Position numbers and translations under genes: made by a program. From Bacillota bacterium (GTDB lineage Bacteria > Bacillota_G > SHA-98 > UBA4971), in NCBI GenBank assembly GCA_012512055.1, contig JAAZEW010000093.1, positions 1-59,331 on the forward strand: a stretch of DNA of 59,331 bases, in the 5' to 3' direction. Below are positions 26,049 to 33,618 of the stretch, piece after piece (within the stretch, counting starts at the first letter, position 1; each line of letters starts with the position of its first letter). Below the pieces are notes generated by a model. The model did no database searches, was not told the DNA's origin, and was given only the letters and a program-made list of their open reading frames with translations.

Positions 26049-27017
26049 CTATTCCAGGTAGAGTTGACGTTCTAAGCGTCTGTTGTAAGGACTCCATTTA
26101 CCTTCAAGATTGCTGCTTTCTTCCACGACTTCAGTAAATTGGGCAACACACGCATCAAAATAGTCCGCCAAATGGAGAGCAATTGCCTCAAGAGTCTTGG
26201 GGCGTTTCGGAGAACCCCATTCCAGTTTTCCGTGGTGGCTCAAAATCATGTGACGTAGCTTTAGAGCAAGGCTTTGCGGAAAATCGGCGATCCCTTCTAT
26301 AGCCTGGGCAACCATGCGTTCGCCTATGACAACGTGGCCGATGAGTTTTCCTTCATCACTCAAGTCGAAAGGGCCGTTATATGTATACTCTACGACTTTT
26401 CCGATGTCGTGGAGTATTGCCCCCGCGACCAGAAGTTCAGTATCAATTATGGGGTAAAGCATGGGTACGGCCTCACATAGAGATACCACATTTGAACTGT
26501 GCTCTATTAATCCTCCGATGACAGCATGGTGAATGGATTTTGCAGCCGGGGCTTGGACATATGCAGCCGCAAACTCCGGATCTTCAAGGAAGCCGAGAAC
26601 CAGGCGTTCAAGATAGGTATTGGTAAAGGCCTTGGACTTGCTTTTCAGCCGGTGGAGTAGCTCATCCACATCTTTCTTAGTGCGGGGAAGGAACAGGGAC
26701 AGTTCAAAGTCGCCGCGGCTGCATTTATGTATGGTTTCAATTGTGATTTGAGGTGTGCCCTTGTATTCTGAGACATGGCCCTCAATGCGCACCACATCTC
26801 CGTCTTCAAATGAATTGTACACCCCCTCACCGCCGTCCCACACGATTGCCTTTATCTCCCCTGTCCGGTCGAAAAGCGTAAGTGTCAAGTAACGGCCGGG
26901 CTTCGACGAAAAATCCAATAGCTGTTTGGATTTGGCCATGAAGATACTCCTCGCCGCCTGTCCCACTTCGAGATCGGCCACCCGCTGCCTGATGCATTCT
27001 GCATCTCTGTTTGACAT
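26049..27017 (-). CDS. YhaM-like 3'-5' exoribonuclease (OB fold plus HD domain)
   Basis: About 322 residues. An N-terminal OB-fold nucleic-acid-binding domain (YLTLTLFDRTGEIKAIVWDG, VRIEGHVSEYKGTPQI) is followed by an HD phosphohydrolase domain with HHAVIGGLIEHS, AILHDIGKVVEY and LSHHGKLEWGSPK. This is the architecture and length of Bacillus YhaM, which trims RNA and single-stranded DNA. The chosen start is ATG at 27017 (MSNRDAECIRQ); the 17 preceding codons look like non-coding extension. It follows the HAD phosphatase gene and converges on PBP1A with no clear terminator in the 93-bp gap. Confidence 0.88.
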   Translation of the reverse strand: MSNRDAECIRQRVADLEVGQAARSIFMAKSKQLLDFSSKPGRYLTLTLFDRTGEIKAIVWDGGEGVYNSFEDGDVVRIEGHVSEYKGTPQITIETIHKCSRGDFELSLFLPRTKKDVDELLHRLKSKSKAFTNTYLERLVLGFLEDPEFAAAYVQAPAAKSIHHAVIGGLIEHSSNVVSLCEAVPMLYPIIDTELLVAGAILHDIGKVVEYTYNGPFDLSDEGKLIGHVVIGERMVAQAIEGIADFPQSLALKLRHMILSHHGKLEWGSPKRPKTLEAIALHLADYFDACVAQFTEVVEESSNLEGKWSPYNRRLERQLYLE

Positions 27018-27097
27018 AAGTCGTCCAACCCCCAAACTTGCGAAAAATGTCAGGATCACCTGTATCATGCAGTCCCCCGAATTCCACAGTCCGGTTA

Positions 27098-27916
27098 TTA
27101 ACTGCCCAGAACAAATCGATATATTGCTTCCGCCACGCCGTCACCGCTTATTCCGTCCGCAACATAATCCGCCGCTTCTTTTACGCTGTCACGGGCGTTA
27201 TTAACGGCTACACCGATTCCGGCATAAGACAGCATGCTTATGTCATTCTCACTGTCTCCGATAGCCATGACCCCGTCTTTCGGAATGCCTAAGTGTTCAG
27301 ACAAGCCGGCAAGAGCTGAACCCTTCGTTACTCCTTTGCCCGTAAACTCGATGTATGACGGCAAAGACCGCGCTACATGCGATCTGTCTCCGAATTTTCG
27401 TTCCAACTCAGGCAAAAGCTTATCGACGGTTTCCGGTTCTGCCATCATCAGTAGTTTTGTGGGAGGCCTATTCAAGAACTCCAAAAGGTTCTCTACAGGG
27501 TTGGCCACCACATTCACATGGGCCATGTAATGACGGGCTTGTTCATTCAGGCTTGCCACGTAAAGCTCATCGTCAACATAAACATTAATGTGAAACCCGA
27601 GGCTCTCAAGATGCGCCAAGATCACTCCGGCGTCTTCAAGGGGTATCGGCTTGTGCCAATATACCTCCTGAGTCCTGGCGGTTTTCACTAAGGCGCCGTC
27701 ATAGGTTATGAGCGGGGCGTCAATGCCCAACTCCTCCGCAAAAGGCACTGCTGCCCGGTACATTCGTCCTGTGGCCAATGTGATAATACTCCCGGCGTCT
27801 ATGGCAGCACCTATAGCCCGCTTCGTCGCGTCGCTTATCTTAAGATCACTTCCGATCAAGGTGTAGTCTATGTCGATAGCAACAAGTCTGATTCTTCCCT
27901 GTCCCCAAATTGTCAC
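27098..27916 (-). CDS. Cof-type HAD family phosphatase
   Basis: A sugar-phosphatase-like HAD hydrolase of about 273 residues. Motif I is AIDIDYTLIG (DxDxT), motif II TLATGR, the lysine motif TKGSAL, and motif IV MAIGDSENDISML; a C2-type cap lies between. GTG at 27916 overlaps the stop of the preceding membrane protein gene as GTGA and has GGTGGTGCAAGACCT upstream. Open frame extending to 28360 runs through that membrane gene in another frame and is not coding. Substrate cannot be assigned from sequence. Confidence 0.92.
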   Translation of the reverse strand: MTIWGQGRIRLVAIDIDYTLIGSDLKISDATKRAIGAAIDAGSIITLATGRMYRAAVPFAEELGIDAPLITYDGALVKTARTQEVYWHKPIPLEDAGVILAHLESLGFHINVYVDDELYVASLNEQARHYMAHVNVVANPVENLLEFLNRPPTKLLMMAEPETVDKLLPELERKFGDRSHVARSLPSYIEFTGKGVTKGSALAGLSEHLGIPKDGVMAIGDSENDISMLSYAGIGVAVNNARDSVKEAADYVADGISGDGVAEAIYRFVLGS

Positions 27917-28266
27917 AGGTCTTGCACCACCCAGCTTATGATACTGCTTCCTATTGAGAGGAGTATTGACGCACCTACGGCCGCCCAGAACCCGGATATG
28001 TAAAAACCCTGTACGACTCTGGATACTATCCACAACATGAAGCCGTTTATTATAAACGTAAACAGGCCCAGCGTGACCAGTTGTATAGGAAGAGACAAGA
28101 TAAACAAGACAGGCCGTATAAGCGCATTCACAACCCCCAATATGAAAGCTGCCAGAAGCGCAGGGATGAATCCGGTTATTCTGACTGCCGGCGCCATAAG
28201 GTACGGAATCATGAAGAGGACGATAGCATTTGCCAACCATCTGATGATAAATGAGCGCTTTCTCAA
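27913..28266 (-). CDS. YvlD-like membrane protein (PF04020, phage holin family 4)
   Basis: A small membrane protein of about 117 residues with four hydrophobic helices (IIRWLANAIVLFMIPYLMAP, AFILGVVNALIRPVLFILSL, FTFIINGFMLWIVSRVV, GASILLSIGSSIISWVV). AAGGAGG lies seven bases before TTG at 28266, which is the best start; the GTG at 28275 overlaps the ribosome site itself. Bacillus YvlD belongs to this family and is encoded beside the DUF4097 protein YvlB, as here. Function is unknown, probably envelope stress. Confidence 0.85.
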   Translation of the reverse strand: MRKRSFIIRWLANAIVLFMIPYLMAPAVRITGFIPALLAAFILGVVNALIRPVLFILSLPIQLVTLGLFTFIINGFMLWIVSRVVQGFYISGFWAAVGASILLSIGSSIISWVVQDL

Positions 28267-28332
28267 AAATGGCACCTCCTTCCAACGGAATGTCTCTTAA
28301 TTCACAAATATGCCTGTCACGACACGCATAAC

Positions 28333-28358
28333 GAGGACGCCCTTTTGAGGGGCGCCTC
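28333..28358 (-). terminator. Weak hairpin after the 131-residue gene
   Basis: GAGGACGCCC and GGGCGCCTC form an inverted repeat with one bulged A around TTTTGAG. No U-tract follows on the minus strand, so it may be a pause or processing site rather than an efficient terminator. Confidence 0.35.
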
Positions 28359-28382
28359 ACTAAACCTCACTACTTAGCCGAC

Positions 28383-28778
28383 TTATACAAGGCGCACGGT
28401 AACGCCGACGCCTTCGGATCCGGCTGATACTTCCAACAGCGTAAATCTTCCGCAGGATCGTAGTTGTCTTATTAACTCAGACGTTGCGTCCAACACCGCT
28501 TTGATATCCAGCTCCCCATTCCAACCGGAAAAGCCCTTGTATCGAATGGTACTGCACTGCATTTTTCGTCTTAACGAAGGATGCAAGAAACCGAGAGTAT
28601 AAGAAGCAATAGCTGCTGATTCTACGAGATCCTCCAACACGAACAGCGGGATCACAACGGGAATAGGAATTCGGACGCCAGGCAATTTCAGGGTCAACAC
28701 AAAGAAGAACGAAGGAATCTTCAAACAACCCTTCGAAGAGAGCCCTGTCGGCATTGGCACCACGTCCCTACTCGACAT
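28383..28778 (-). CDS. Uncharacterised small protein of the DUF4097 operon
   Basis: I do not recognise this protein of up to 131 residues. It has a hydrophobic stretch (VRIPIPVVIPLFVLEDLV) near residues 35-52, a positively charged middle, and a C-terminal part that could be alpha/beta (AVLDATSELIRQL, GRFTLLEVSAG). The frame opens at an ATG that overlaps the stop of the upstream 125-residue gene by 11 bp; an ATG at 28754 behind AGGGACGTGGTGCC is an alternative start. Consistent spacing and overlap with its neighbours support it as a real member of the operon. Confidence 0.6.
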   Translation of the reverse strand: MSSRDVVPMPTGLSSKGCLKIPSFFFVLTLKLPGVRIPIPVVIPLFVLEDLVESAAIASYTLGFLHPSLRRKMQCSTIRYKGFSGWNGELDIKAVLDATSELIRQLRSCGRFTLLEVSAGSEGVGVTVRLV

Positions 28779-29145
28779 AGATTTCTACTTTTGCGTCTTC
28801 ACTGTCCACGTCAACGATTTTCCCTGAAGTTGACTCGGTAATTGCAGCAATGAGTTGATCAAGGTCAATGTCCTCGTCTTCAAGCTGTTTGGATACGTCC
28901 TTCGGGATAAACTTCATTGCCACTTTGGCAAGGGCAAGAGGTATGTTGACATTGACTCGTGTGTTGTCAGCGGTATCTAGTACCCGTATCCGAAGCATTC
29001 TCCCATAGCTGCCGCCGGGACGCCCGGGCGCTGACAAGCTTTCCCGCGTAGAACTATCCAAAGCCTCCAAAAGCCTTAGGCCTTCATCCACTGAAACTTT
29101 CTCATCCCGAACAAGATCGAGGATTCGCTTCTTTTCTTCAAACAT
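28768..29145 (-). CDS. Small protein with YvlB-N/SHOCT-like helical module
   Basis: A 125-residue cytosolic protein. The N-terminal helical hairpin (ILDLVRDEKVSVDEGLRLLEAL) is the short SHOCT-like module that also occurs in the three preceding genes. The rest (LRIRVLDTADNTRVNVNIPLALAKVAMKFIP, then acidic IDLDQLIAAI and VEIYVE) resembles a beta/alpha domain often linked to DUF4097 genes. ATG at 29145 follows GGGAGGGAATCCAA. No enzymatic motif is visible. It probably acts with the DUF4097 protein. Confidence 0.75.
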   Translation of the reverse strand: MFEEKKRILDLVRDEKVSVDEGLRLLEALDSSTRESLSAPGRPGGSYGRMLRIRVLDTADNTRVNVNIPLALAKVAMKFIPKDVSKQLEDEDIDLDQLIAAITESTSGKIVDVDSEDAKVEIYVE

Positions 29146-29199
29146 TTGGATTCCCTCCCATTCAGTGTGTTTGAGACGTAGAGACTCCTTAACTGCACA

Positions 29200-30453
29200 C
29201 TATTGACTGCGCACAATGCGCACCTGGCCGTTGGATGTCCTCGCTTTGATTGTCAACCTGTCAGCGTTCTTGGAAAACCCTGATGTCTCAGTAATTACCT
29301 CTCTTCGTACAGTCCCTTCGTCCCTCACCTGATAGGCCAAATTCGGGAGGTCAAGGGCAATGCGCCCCAGGCTTGTTTTGGCGTCTATATGATAGCCTAC
29401 CTTATCAGCATCTGCAACCTGTACTTCTATCGCTCCATTGGACGTTGTCAGCTCGTATTGGGATTCGCCCATTATTCCTCGGGCCTCAATGGTTATCCCT
29501 CCGTTTGAAGTCCGTGCACTGAGCCTCTGAGTGACGCCACTGACATTGATCCTGCCGTTTGAGGTTTCCAACTCTGTAATGGCTCCGCGAGTATTGTCCA
29601 AATCGATTCTGCCGTTTGAGGTCTTCACTGTAATCATCCTGTACTCAAATTCTCCGAGACTCACACGCCCGTTTTGTGTCTCAAGATTCATGTCATACAG
29701 AAACTTCCTGGGCAACTTCACATTAAAAGACGCGCCGGACACACCCCTACCATGACTGAGCTTGATCTTAAGGGAATCATCAGCTACATCACACTTCAAA
29801 AGCTCCTTCAGCAATGCTTCGCCTGCGTCACCAGGGGTTTGACTCTCTGCACCGGGCATGACATTGGCTGTCACATCGACGCGGAAGCCCGGTTCATCCC
29901 ACGGTTCAACTATAATACGCCCGTTCCAAGTAGAAAGCTCCACGTCAATCTTCTTGCCTGACTCCCCCGAAAAGCTCCCTTCTACAACCTTCTCCACGGT
30001 GAGACCCGGAGAGAACATGCGTTGGAAAGGCTCGATGATGGCTTTATGCCACGATGCAGCCGGGATATCCCCCGCTGACTCAGTGCTCCGCCGCCTGTCT
30101 CTCATTTCTCGCTGCATGCGGCCAATAGTGCGGTCTGTGCTTTTCACCGCACTTTCTACCGTTTCTCGAATCCTCTCAGCCAAATTCTCGAGCGCAGCTC
30201 GATCCACGACATCAGCAAGGCCTGAAAGCTTATCCGCCAGGTCTCTCACTTCTGTCATGTCGGGTTTCTTTAACGAGACGGGTGGCTCAGATTGCTCAGG
30301 CTTTTCTTCGTCACGCTCGGGAATCAACGGGGACTCTTGCGGGGTATGGAGTCCCACGGCTTCATCAACAGCTTCAATCAATAATACAGCCTGCTCCGAC
30401 GTAATCTTGCCTTCCTCAAGCATTTTCAGGATCATCACGATTTCTTCTCGCAT
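29200..30453 (-). CDS. DUF4097 beta-helix protein (YvlB-like)
   Basis: A 417-residue protein. Residues about 6-32 form the SHOCT-like hairpin (ILKMLEEGKITSEQAVLLIEAV), residues 40-160 are charged and partly coiled coil, and the C-terminal half is a repeated beta-strand DUF4097 region with recurring TSNGRI, TSNGGI, TSNGAI and TSNGQV units. There is no signal peptide or membrane helix, so it is probably cytosolic. The relative in Bacillus, YvlB, belongs to the cell-envelope stress response. ATG at 30453 follows GGGGAGGGGCATATT. Confidence 0.88.
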   Translation of the reverse strand: MREEIVMILKMLEEGKITSEQAVLLIEAVDEAVGLHTPQESPLIPERDEEKPEQSEPPVSLKKPDMTEVRDLADKLSGLADVVDRAALENLAERIRETVESAVKSTDRTIGRMQREMRDRRRSTESAGDIPAASWHKAIIEPFQRMFSPGLTVEKVVEGSFSGESGKKIDVELSTWNGRIIVEPWDEPGFRVDVTANVMPGAESQTPGDAGEALLKELLKCDVADDSLKIKLSHGRGVSGASFNVKLPRKFLYDMNLETQNGRVSLGEFEYRMITVKTSNGRIDLDNTRGAITELETSNGRINVSGVTQRLSARTSNGGITIEARGIMGESQYELTTSNGAIEVQVADADKVGYHIDAKTSLGRIALDLPNLAYQVRDEGTVRREVITETSGFSKNADRLTIKARTSNGQVRIVRSQ

Positions 30454-30484
30454 AATATGCCCCTCCCCTCAATCTGTATCTGAC

Positions 30485-30640
30485 TCAGGCCTGCCTCAGA
30501 AGCGCCACTGCTTTGTCAACGCTGATTTCGCCGTTAGCAAGGGATTCCAGAATTGCCTTGCGCTTGCCTGAGACTTCAGTCTTACTTTCCTCATTCTTAC
30601 ATTCCACCGGAAAACAGAAGATCACAACCTCTTCGCACAT
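30485..30640 (-). CDS. 51-residue SHOCT-like peptide
   Basis: A very short gene with an AAGGAG site nine bases before the ATG at 30640. The product has an N-terminal segment with two cysteines (MCEEVVIFCFPVEC) and a C-terminal helical hairpin GKRKAILESLANGEISVDKAVALLRQA. That hairpin is nearly a copy of the C-terminus of the upstream DUF2089 protein (RKEILDSLSKGELSADEAVKLLKQ). It probably arose from that gene and may bind the same partner. The tight operon position supports expression. Confidence 0.72.
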   Translation of the reverse strand: MCEEVVIFCFPVECKNEESKTEVSGKRKAILESLANGEISVDKAVALLRQA

Positions 30641-30688
30641 GATGCATCTCTCCTTGCAATCCATCTCTGACTTGCTTTCCTGTCAAGC

Positions 30689-31072
30689 TCACTTCTGTTT
30701 CAAGAGCTTTACCGCCTCATCAGCGCTGAGTTCTCCCTTGGAAAGGGAATCCAGGATTTCTTTGCGCCTACCTGCAACTTCGGCTTCATCTTCCTTGTCA
30801 CGCTCTACGGGAAAACCAAGCGCCTGGATTACCGTATCGAGACGCCCTCGGACTGTCGGATAAGAGATACCAAGCTCCCTCTCAACTTCTTTTATATTCC
30901 CGCGACACCTGATGAATGTCGCCACAAAATCCCTTTGCTCATCAGACATCTGACAAAACTTGCATGTTTCAAAGTGCCCGCTGATAGAAGTGTCGCACCT
31001 TGAGCAAGAAAGCTTGGTGACTTCCAGCGGTTCGCCACAGACAGGACATTTTCCAAGAGCCCTGCGTTTCAC
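30689..31072 (-). CDS. DUF2089 family zinc-ribbon/HTH regulator
   Basis: A 127-residue protein. Two zinc-ribbon cysteine pairs (CPVCGE; CSRCDT) plus CKFC are followed by a helix-turn-helix (GNIKEVERELGISYPTVRGRLDTVIQALG) and a C-terminal SHOCT-like hairpin. DUF2089 proteins are predicted transcription regulators and often head DUF4097 operons. GTG at 31072 follows AAGGGGGCGGCAAT. A strong sigma-A promoter and a palindrome at the expected start of transcription lie directly upstream, which suggests self-regulation, though this is inferred. Confidence 0.88.
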   Translation of the reverse strand: MKRRALGKCPVCGEPLEVTKLSCSRCDTSISGHFETCKFCQMSDEQRDFVATFIRCRGNIKEVERELGISYPTVRGRLDTVIQALGFPVERDKEDEAEVAGRRKEILDSLSKGELSADEAVKLLKQK

Positions 31073-31113
31073 ATTGCCGCCCCCTTTACTTTATTGATGT
31101 GTATATTAATCTT

Positions 31114-31131
31114 CTTAATGACTCTATTAAG
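31114..31131. promoter_or_regulatory. Operator-like palindrome at the transcription start of the DUF2089 operon
   Basis: CTTAATGACTCTATTAAG has perfect 6-bp arms around a 6-bp centre. It starts immediately downstream of the -10 box at 31132-31137 on the minus strand, where a bound repressor would block initiation. The DUF2089 protein is the obvious candidate ligand. Confidence 0.45.
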
Positions 31132-31161
31132 ATTATAAAGCATTCTGCAAAGGGATGTCAA
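31132..31161 (-). promoter_or_regulatory. Sigma-A promoter of the DUF2089-DUF4097 operon
   Basis: On the minus strand TTGACA (31161-31156) and TATAAT (31137-31132) are separated by 18 bases. Both hexamers are consensus. Transcription would begin near 31125, about 50 bases before the GTG of the DUF2089 gene. Confidence 0.85.
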
Positions 31162-31204
31162 TAGTCTTCACCAACATTTTACCGGTATTTCACCCCGACT
31201 TTGA

Positions 31205-31549
31205 GTGTTCGATATTCGAACACCTCCTGCAAAGCAATCACCCGAAGACCGAAATGATCCGGTAAAAATCTTATCTGTGCTCTAATTTCGAACACGATCT
31301 CGTCTTGAGGTGGTCGAATATCGAACACCGTATCGCATAAACGCGTCCTACAAGGCGGCGGCTGATAGGAAATCGCACACTCATTTCAAACTGGTGTTCG
31401 AAAACCGGACACCGCTTCCAAAGGCGTGTTCGAAAATCGAACATTCAGGCGTTAAAAGACCGTCGCCACGCTCAAAAAGTCTCAAAAACCTCAAAGTGTG
31501 TTCGAAAACCCGACACCTGCATCGCCGCACGTGTTCGAGAATCGAACAC
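31205..31549. repeat. Array of 19-bp palindromes (seven copies plus one degenerate)
   Basis: Consensus GTGTTCGAAAATCGAACAC. Clear copies start at 31205, 31277, 31310, 31394, 31426, 31498 and 31531; a degenerate copy starts at 31238. Start-to-start distances are 33, 39, 33, 84, 32, 72 and 33, so the sites fall into four pairs 32-33 bp apart, close to three DNA turns. The outer arms GTGTTCG/CGAACAC are conserved, while the centre varies (AAAAT, AAAAC, ATAT, AGAAT). The array occupies the stretch between the uvrC 3' end and the DUF2089 promoter, starting 44 bp upstream of the -35 box. This looks like a multi-site operator or enhancer for a dimeric regulator. Confidence 0.85.
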
Positions 31550-31749
31550 GGACACCATAATTATCAGAGAAACCTCAGAAGGTGATAGAAATTAGTACAC
31601 ACTTCCCGGGCAGGCTTTTGGCATGCGAATCAGACATCGAGGAATTTGTAGTTGAACCTCTGCCACTCAAGAGGTGGCTTGGCAAAATGTGGTTGTAAAG
31701 CGCGCAAGGAAAAGACAACAAGACATCAGTGTCGTGTTCCAGGGATTTC
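31550..31749. other. Intergenic stretch between the palindrome array and the uvrC stop
   Basis: About 200 bases with no convincing gene. A 6-bp stem ACCTCT/AGAGGT at 31656-31675 is the only hairpin noticed. It lacks a U-tract, so I did not call it the uvrC terminator. Confidence 0.4.
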
Positions 31750-33618
31750 TTATGTAGAAGACATGCCGCCGGCATCGCGCGTCAGGGCTTCCTTGAGCCG
31801 TTCCGCCAGTTTGCGGTTCATTCCCGGGACATTTGCAATGTCCTCGACACCCGCAGCGCGTATGCCTTTCAAGGACCCGAAAGCCGTAAGAAGAGCTTGA
31901 AGGCGCTTTTTGCCGATACCCGGGATTTCCTCAAGGGCTGACAATGTAGACCTTTTCGTTCTCAACTGCCTGTGGTATGACACAGCAAATCTATGTGCTT
32001 CATCGCGGATGCGCCTGAGAATGAGGAGGGCTTTTGAATCCTCGGGCAAAGCAATAGGTTGCTCCCGGCCTTCAAGAAAAATCAGCTCGTGAGATTCTGC
32101 AAGACTGATAGCGGGCACATCTTGGACGCCCACTTCACGGAGGGCTCGAAGTCCGGCATTAAGCTGGCCCTTACCCCCGTCAATAATGATAAGGTCAGGC
32201 AGCTCCTTCCCGTCTTGATCCTTCTTCAGAATCCTCCGGTAGCGCCTGGAGATTATCTCATGCATCATTGCGCAATCATCTTGGCCTTCCACTGTTCTGA
32301 TCCTGAAACGCCGATAGGAAGACTTCGCCGGCCGCCCCCGTTCGAATACAACCATCCCGCCGACAGCGTCAGTGCCCTGGATGGTTGATATGTCAAATGC
32401 CTCAATTCTCTTTGGAAGCCGAGGAAGACACAACGCTTCCATAAGCTCGAGTAATGCAGCGTCTTTCAGAACTGCGTCTTGCATGGCTTTCAGTTTTGCT
32501 TCCTCCAAACTGAGTTTGGCGTTGTCAGCCGCCATGCTTTGGAGCTTCTTCTTGTCTCCTCTCTGCGGAACATGAATACTGACTCTCTTCCCTTTCTTCT
32601 CTCTCAGCCACATACTGATGGCTTCTTCGTCATCAGGTTTCATGGGAAGCAATATCTCGTCAGGGATGAAAGTAGCCTCATCGTAGTACTGTTTAATGAA
32701 AGCAGTAAGCGTTTCAAAGTCAGGCACGTCAGAGATATCAGTAATGAAGAAACGTTCGCGCCCCATGAGTTTCCCGGAACGGACAAAGAATATCAGAACA
32801 CACGCGTCTGCTTCTTCCCGAAAGTATCCCACGACATCAATGTCGCTACCGGTCGCAAGGACTATTCTCTGTCGTTCAGTCGCGCGTTCCATTGCCCTGA
32901 CAGCATCCCGAATAGATGCCGCCCTCTCAAAATCAAGTGCATCTGACGCTGCTTGCATCTGTTTCTTCATGGACAACACTACCTGATCCTGCCGGCCTTC
33001 CAGAAAGAGAATGATCTGGTTTATGAGCCCCATATATGCTTCCTTAGATATCCTCCCTGAACAAGGAGAAAGACATTTCTCAATGTGATAGTTGAGACAT
33101 GGACGCGCCTGTTGCACTCCCTCTTCTGATATTTCTTTCGAACAACTCCGAATGGGGAAAAGACGCCGCAGGAAGCGGAGGGTTTCACGCATTGCGCTTA
33201 CGTCCGCATACGGCCCAAAGTAACGGCTGCCATCCTGTTCCACCCTCCTGGTCACGGTAACCCGGGGAAACTCGTCTTCCAGCGTAATCTTGATAAAAGG
33301 ATAAGTCTTGTCATCTCTCAACCGGACATTGAACCGAGGACGGTGTTTCTTTATCAGGTTATTCTCAAGGATTAGCGCCTCAACCTCTGAATCTGTGACA
33401 ATATACTCAAAATCCGCGATGCGCTCCACAAGAAGTTGAATCCGCCTCGCCAGTCCGGCAGGCGATTGAAAGTACGAACGAACCCTGTTTCGGAGGGATG
33501 AAGCTTTCCCTACATATATCACTTGGCCGGAAGAGTCTTTCATTACGTAGACCCCGGGCCTATCAGGGAGGTCTTTGGCTCTCTCCGCGAGATTAGCTTT
33601 CAGATCAGAGATCATCAA
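31750..33618 (-). CDS. uvrC: UvrABC system protein C (excinuclease subunit)
   Basis: A 622-residue nuclease that makes both incisions in nucleotide excision repair. The GIY-YIG domain is [25 protein letters not shown]; a UVR motif for UvrB contact is near residue 210 ([30 protein letters not shown]); the C-terminal endonuclease domain has [21 protein letters not shown] and [14 protein letters not shown]; two helix-hairpin-helix motifs end the protein ([25 protein letters not shown]). TTG at 33618 and ATG at 33615 both overlap the uvrA stop; the ATG forms TGATG. It is the last gene of uvrBAC. Confidence 0.97.
   Translation of the reverse strand: MMISDLKANLAERAKDLPDRPGVYVMKDSSGQVIYVGKASSLRNRVRSYFQSPAGLARRIQLLVERIADFEYIVTDSEVEALILENNLIKKHRPRFNVRLRDDKTYPFIKITLEDEFPRVTVTRRVEQDGSRYFGPYADVSAMRETLRFLRRLFPIRSCSKEISEEGVQQARPCLNYHIEKCLSPCSGRISKEAYMGLINQIILFLEGRQDQVVLSMKKQMQAASDALDFERAASIRDAVRAMERATERQRIVLATGSDIDVVGYFREEADACVLIFFVRSGKLMGRERFFITDISDVPDFETLTAFIKQYYDEATFIPDEILLPMKPDDEEAISMWLREKKGKRVSIHVPQRGDKKKLQSMAADNAKLSLEEAKLKAMQDAVLKDAALLELMEALCLPRLPKRIEAFDISTIQGTDAVGGMVVFERGRPAKSSYRRFRIRTVEGQDDCAMMHEIISRRYRRILKKDQDGKELPDLIIIDGGKGQLNAGLRALREVGVQDVPAISLAESHELIFLEGREQPIALPEDSKALLILRRIRDEAHRFAVSYHRQLRTKRSTLSALEEIPGIGKKRLQALLTAFGSLKGIRAAGVEDIANVPGMNRKLAERLKEALTRDAGGMSST

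Noticed and set aside
27917..28360. N-terminal extension of the HAD phosphatase by about 148 residues
   Set aside because: It lies entirely over the YvlD-like membrane gene in another frame; the GTG at 27916 has a ribosome site and the normal HAD start follows it.
31205..31549. The palindrome array considered as a CRISPR
   Set aside because: Units are 19-bp dyads with very unequal gaps (about 13 to 65 bp) and a variable centre; no cas genes are present.
31656..31675. ACCTCT/AGAGGT hairpin as the uvrC terminator
   Set aside because: The stem is only 6 bp and no U-tract follows on the minus strand.
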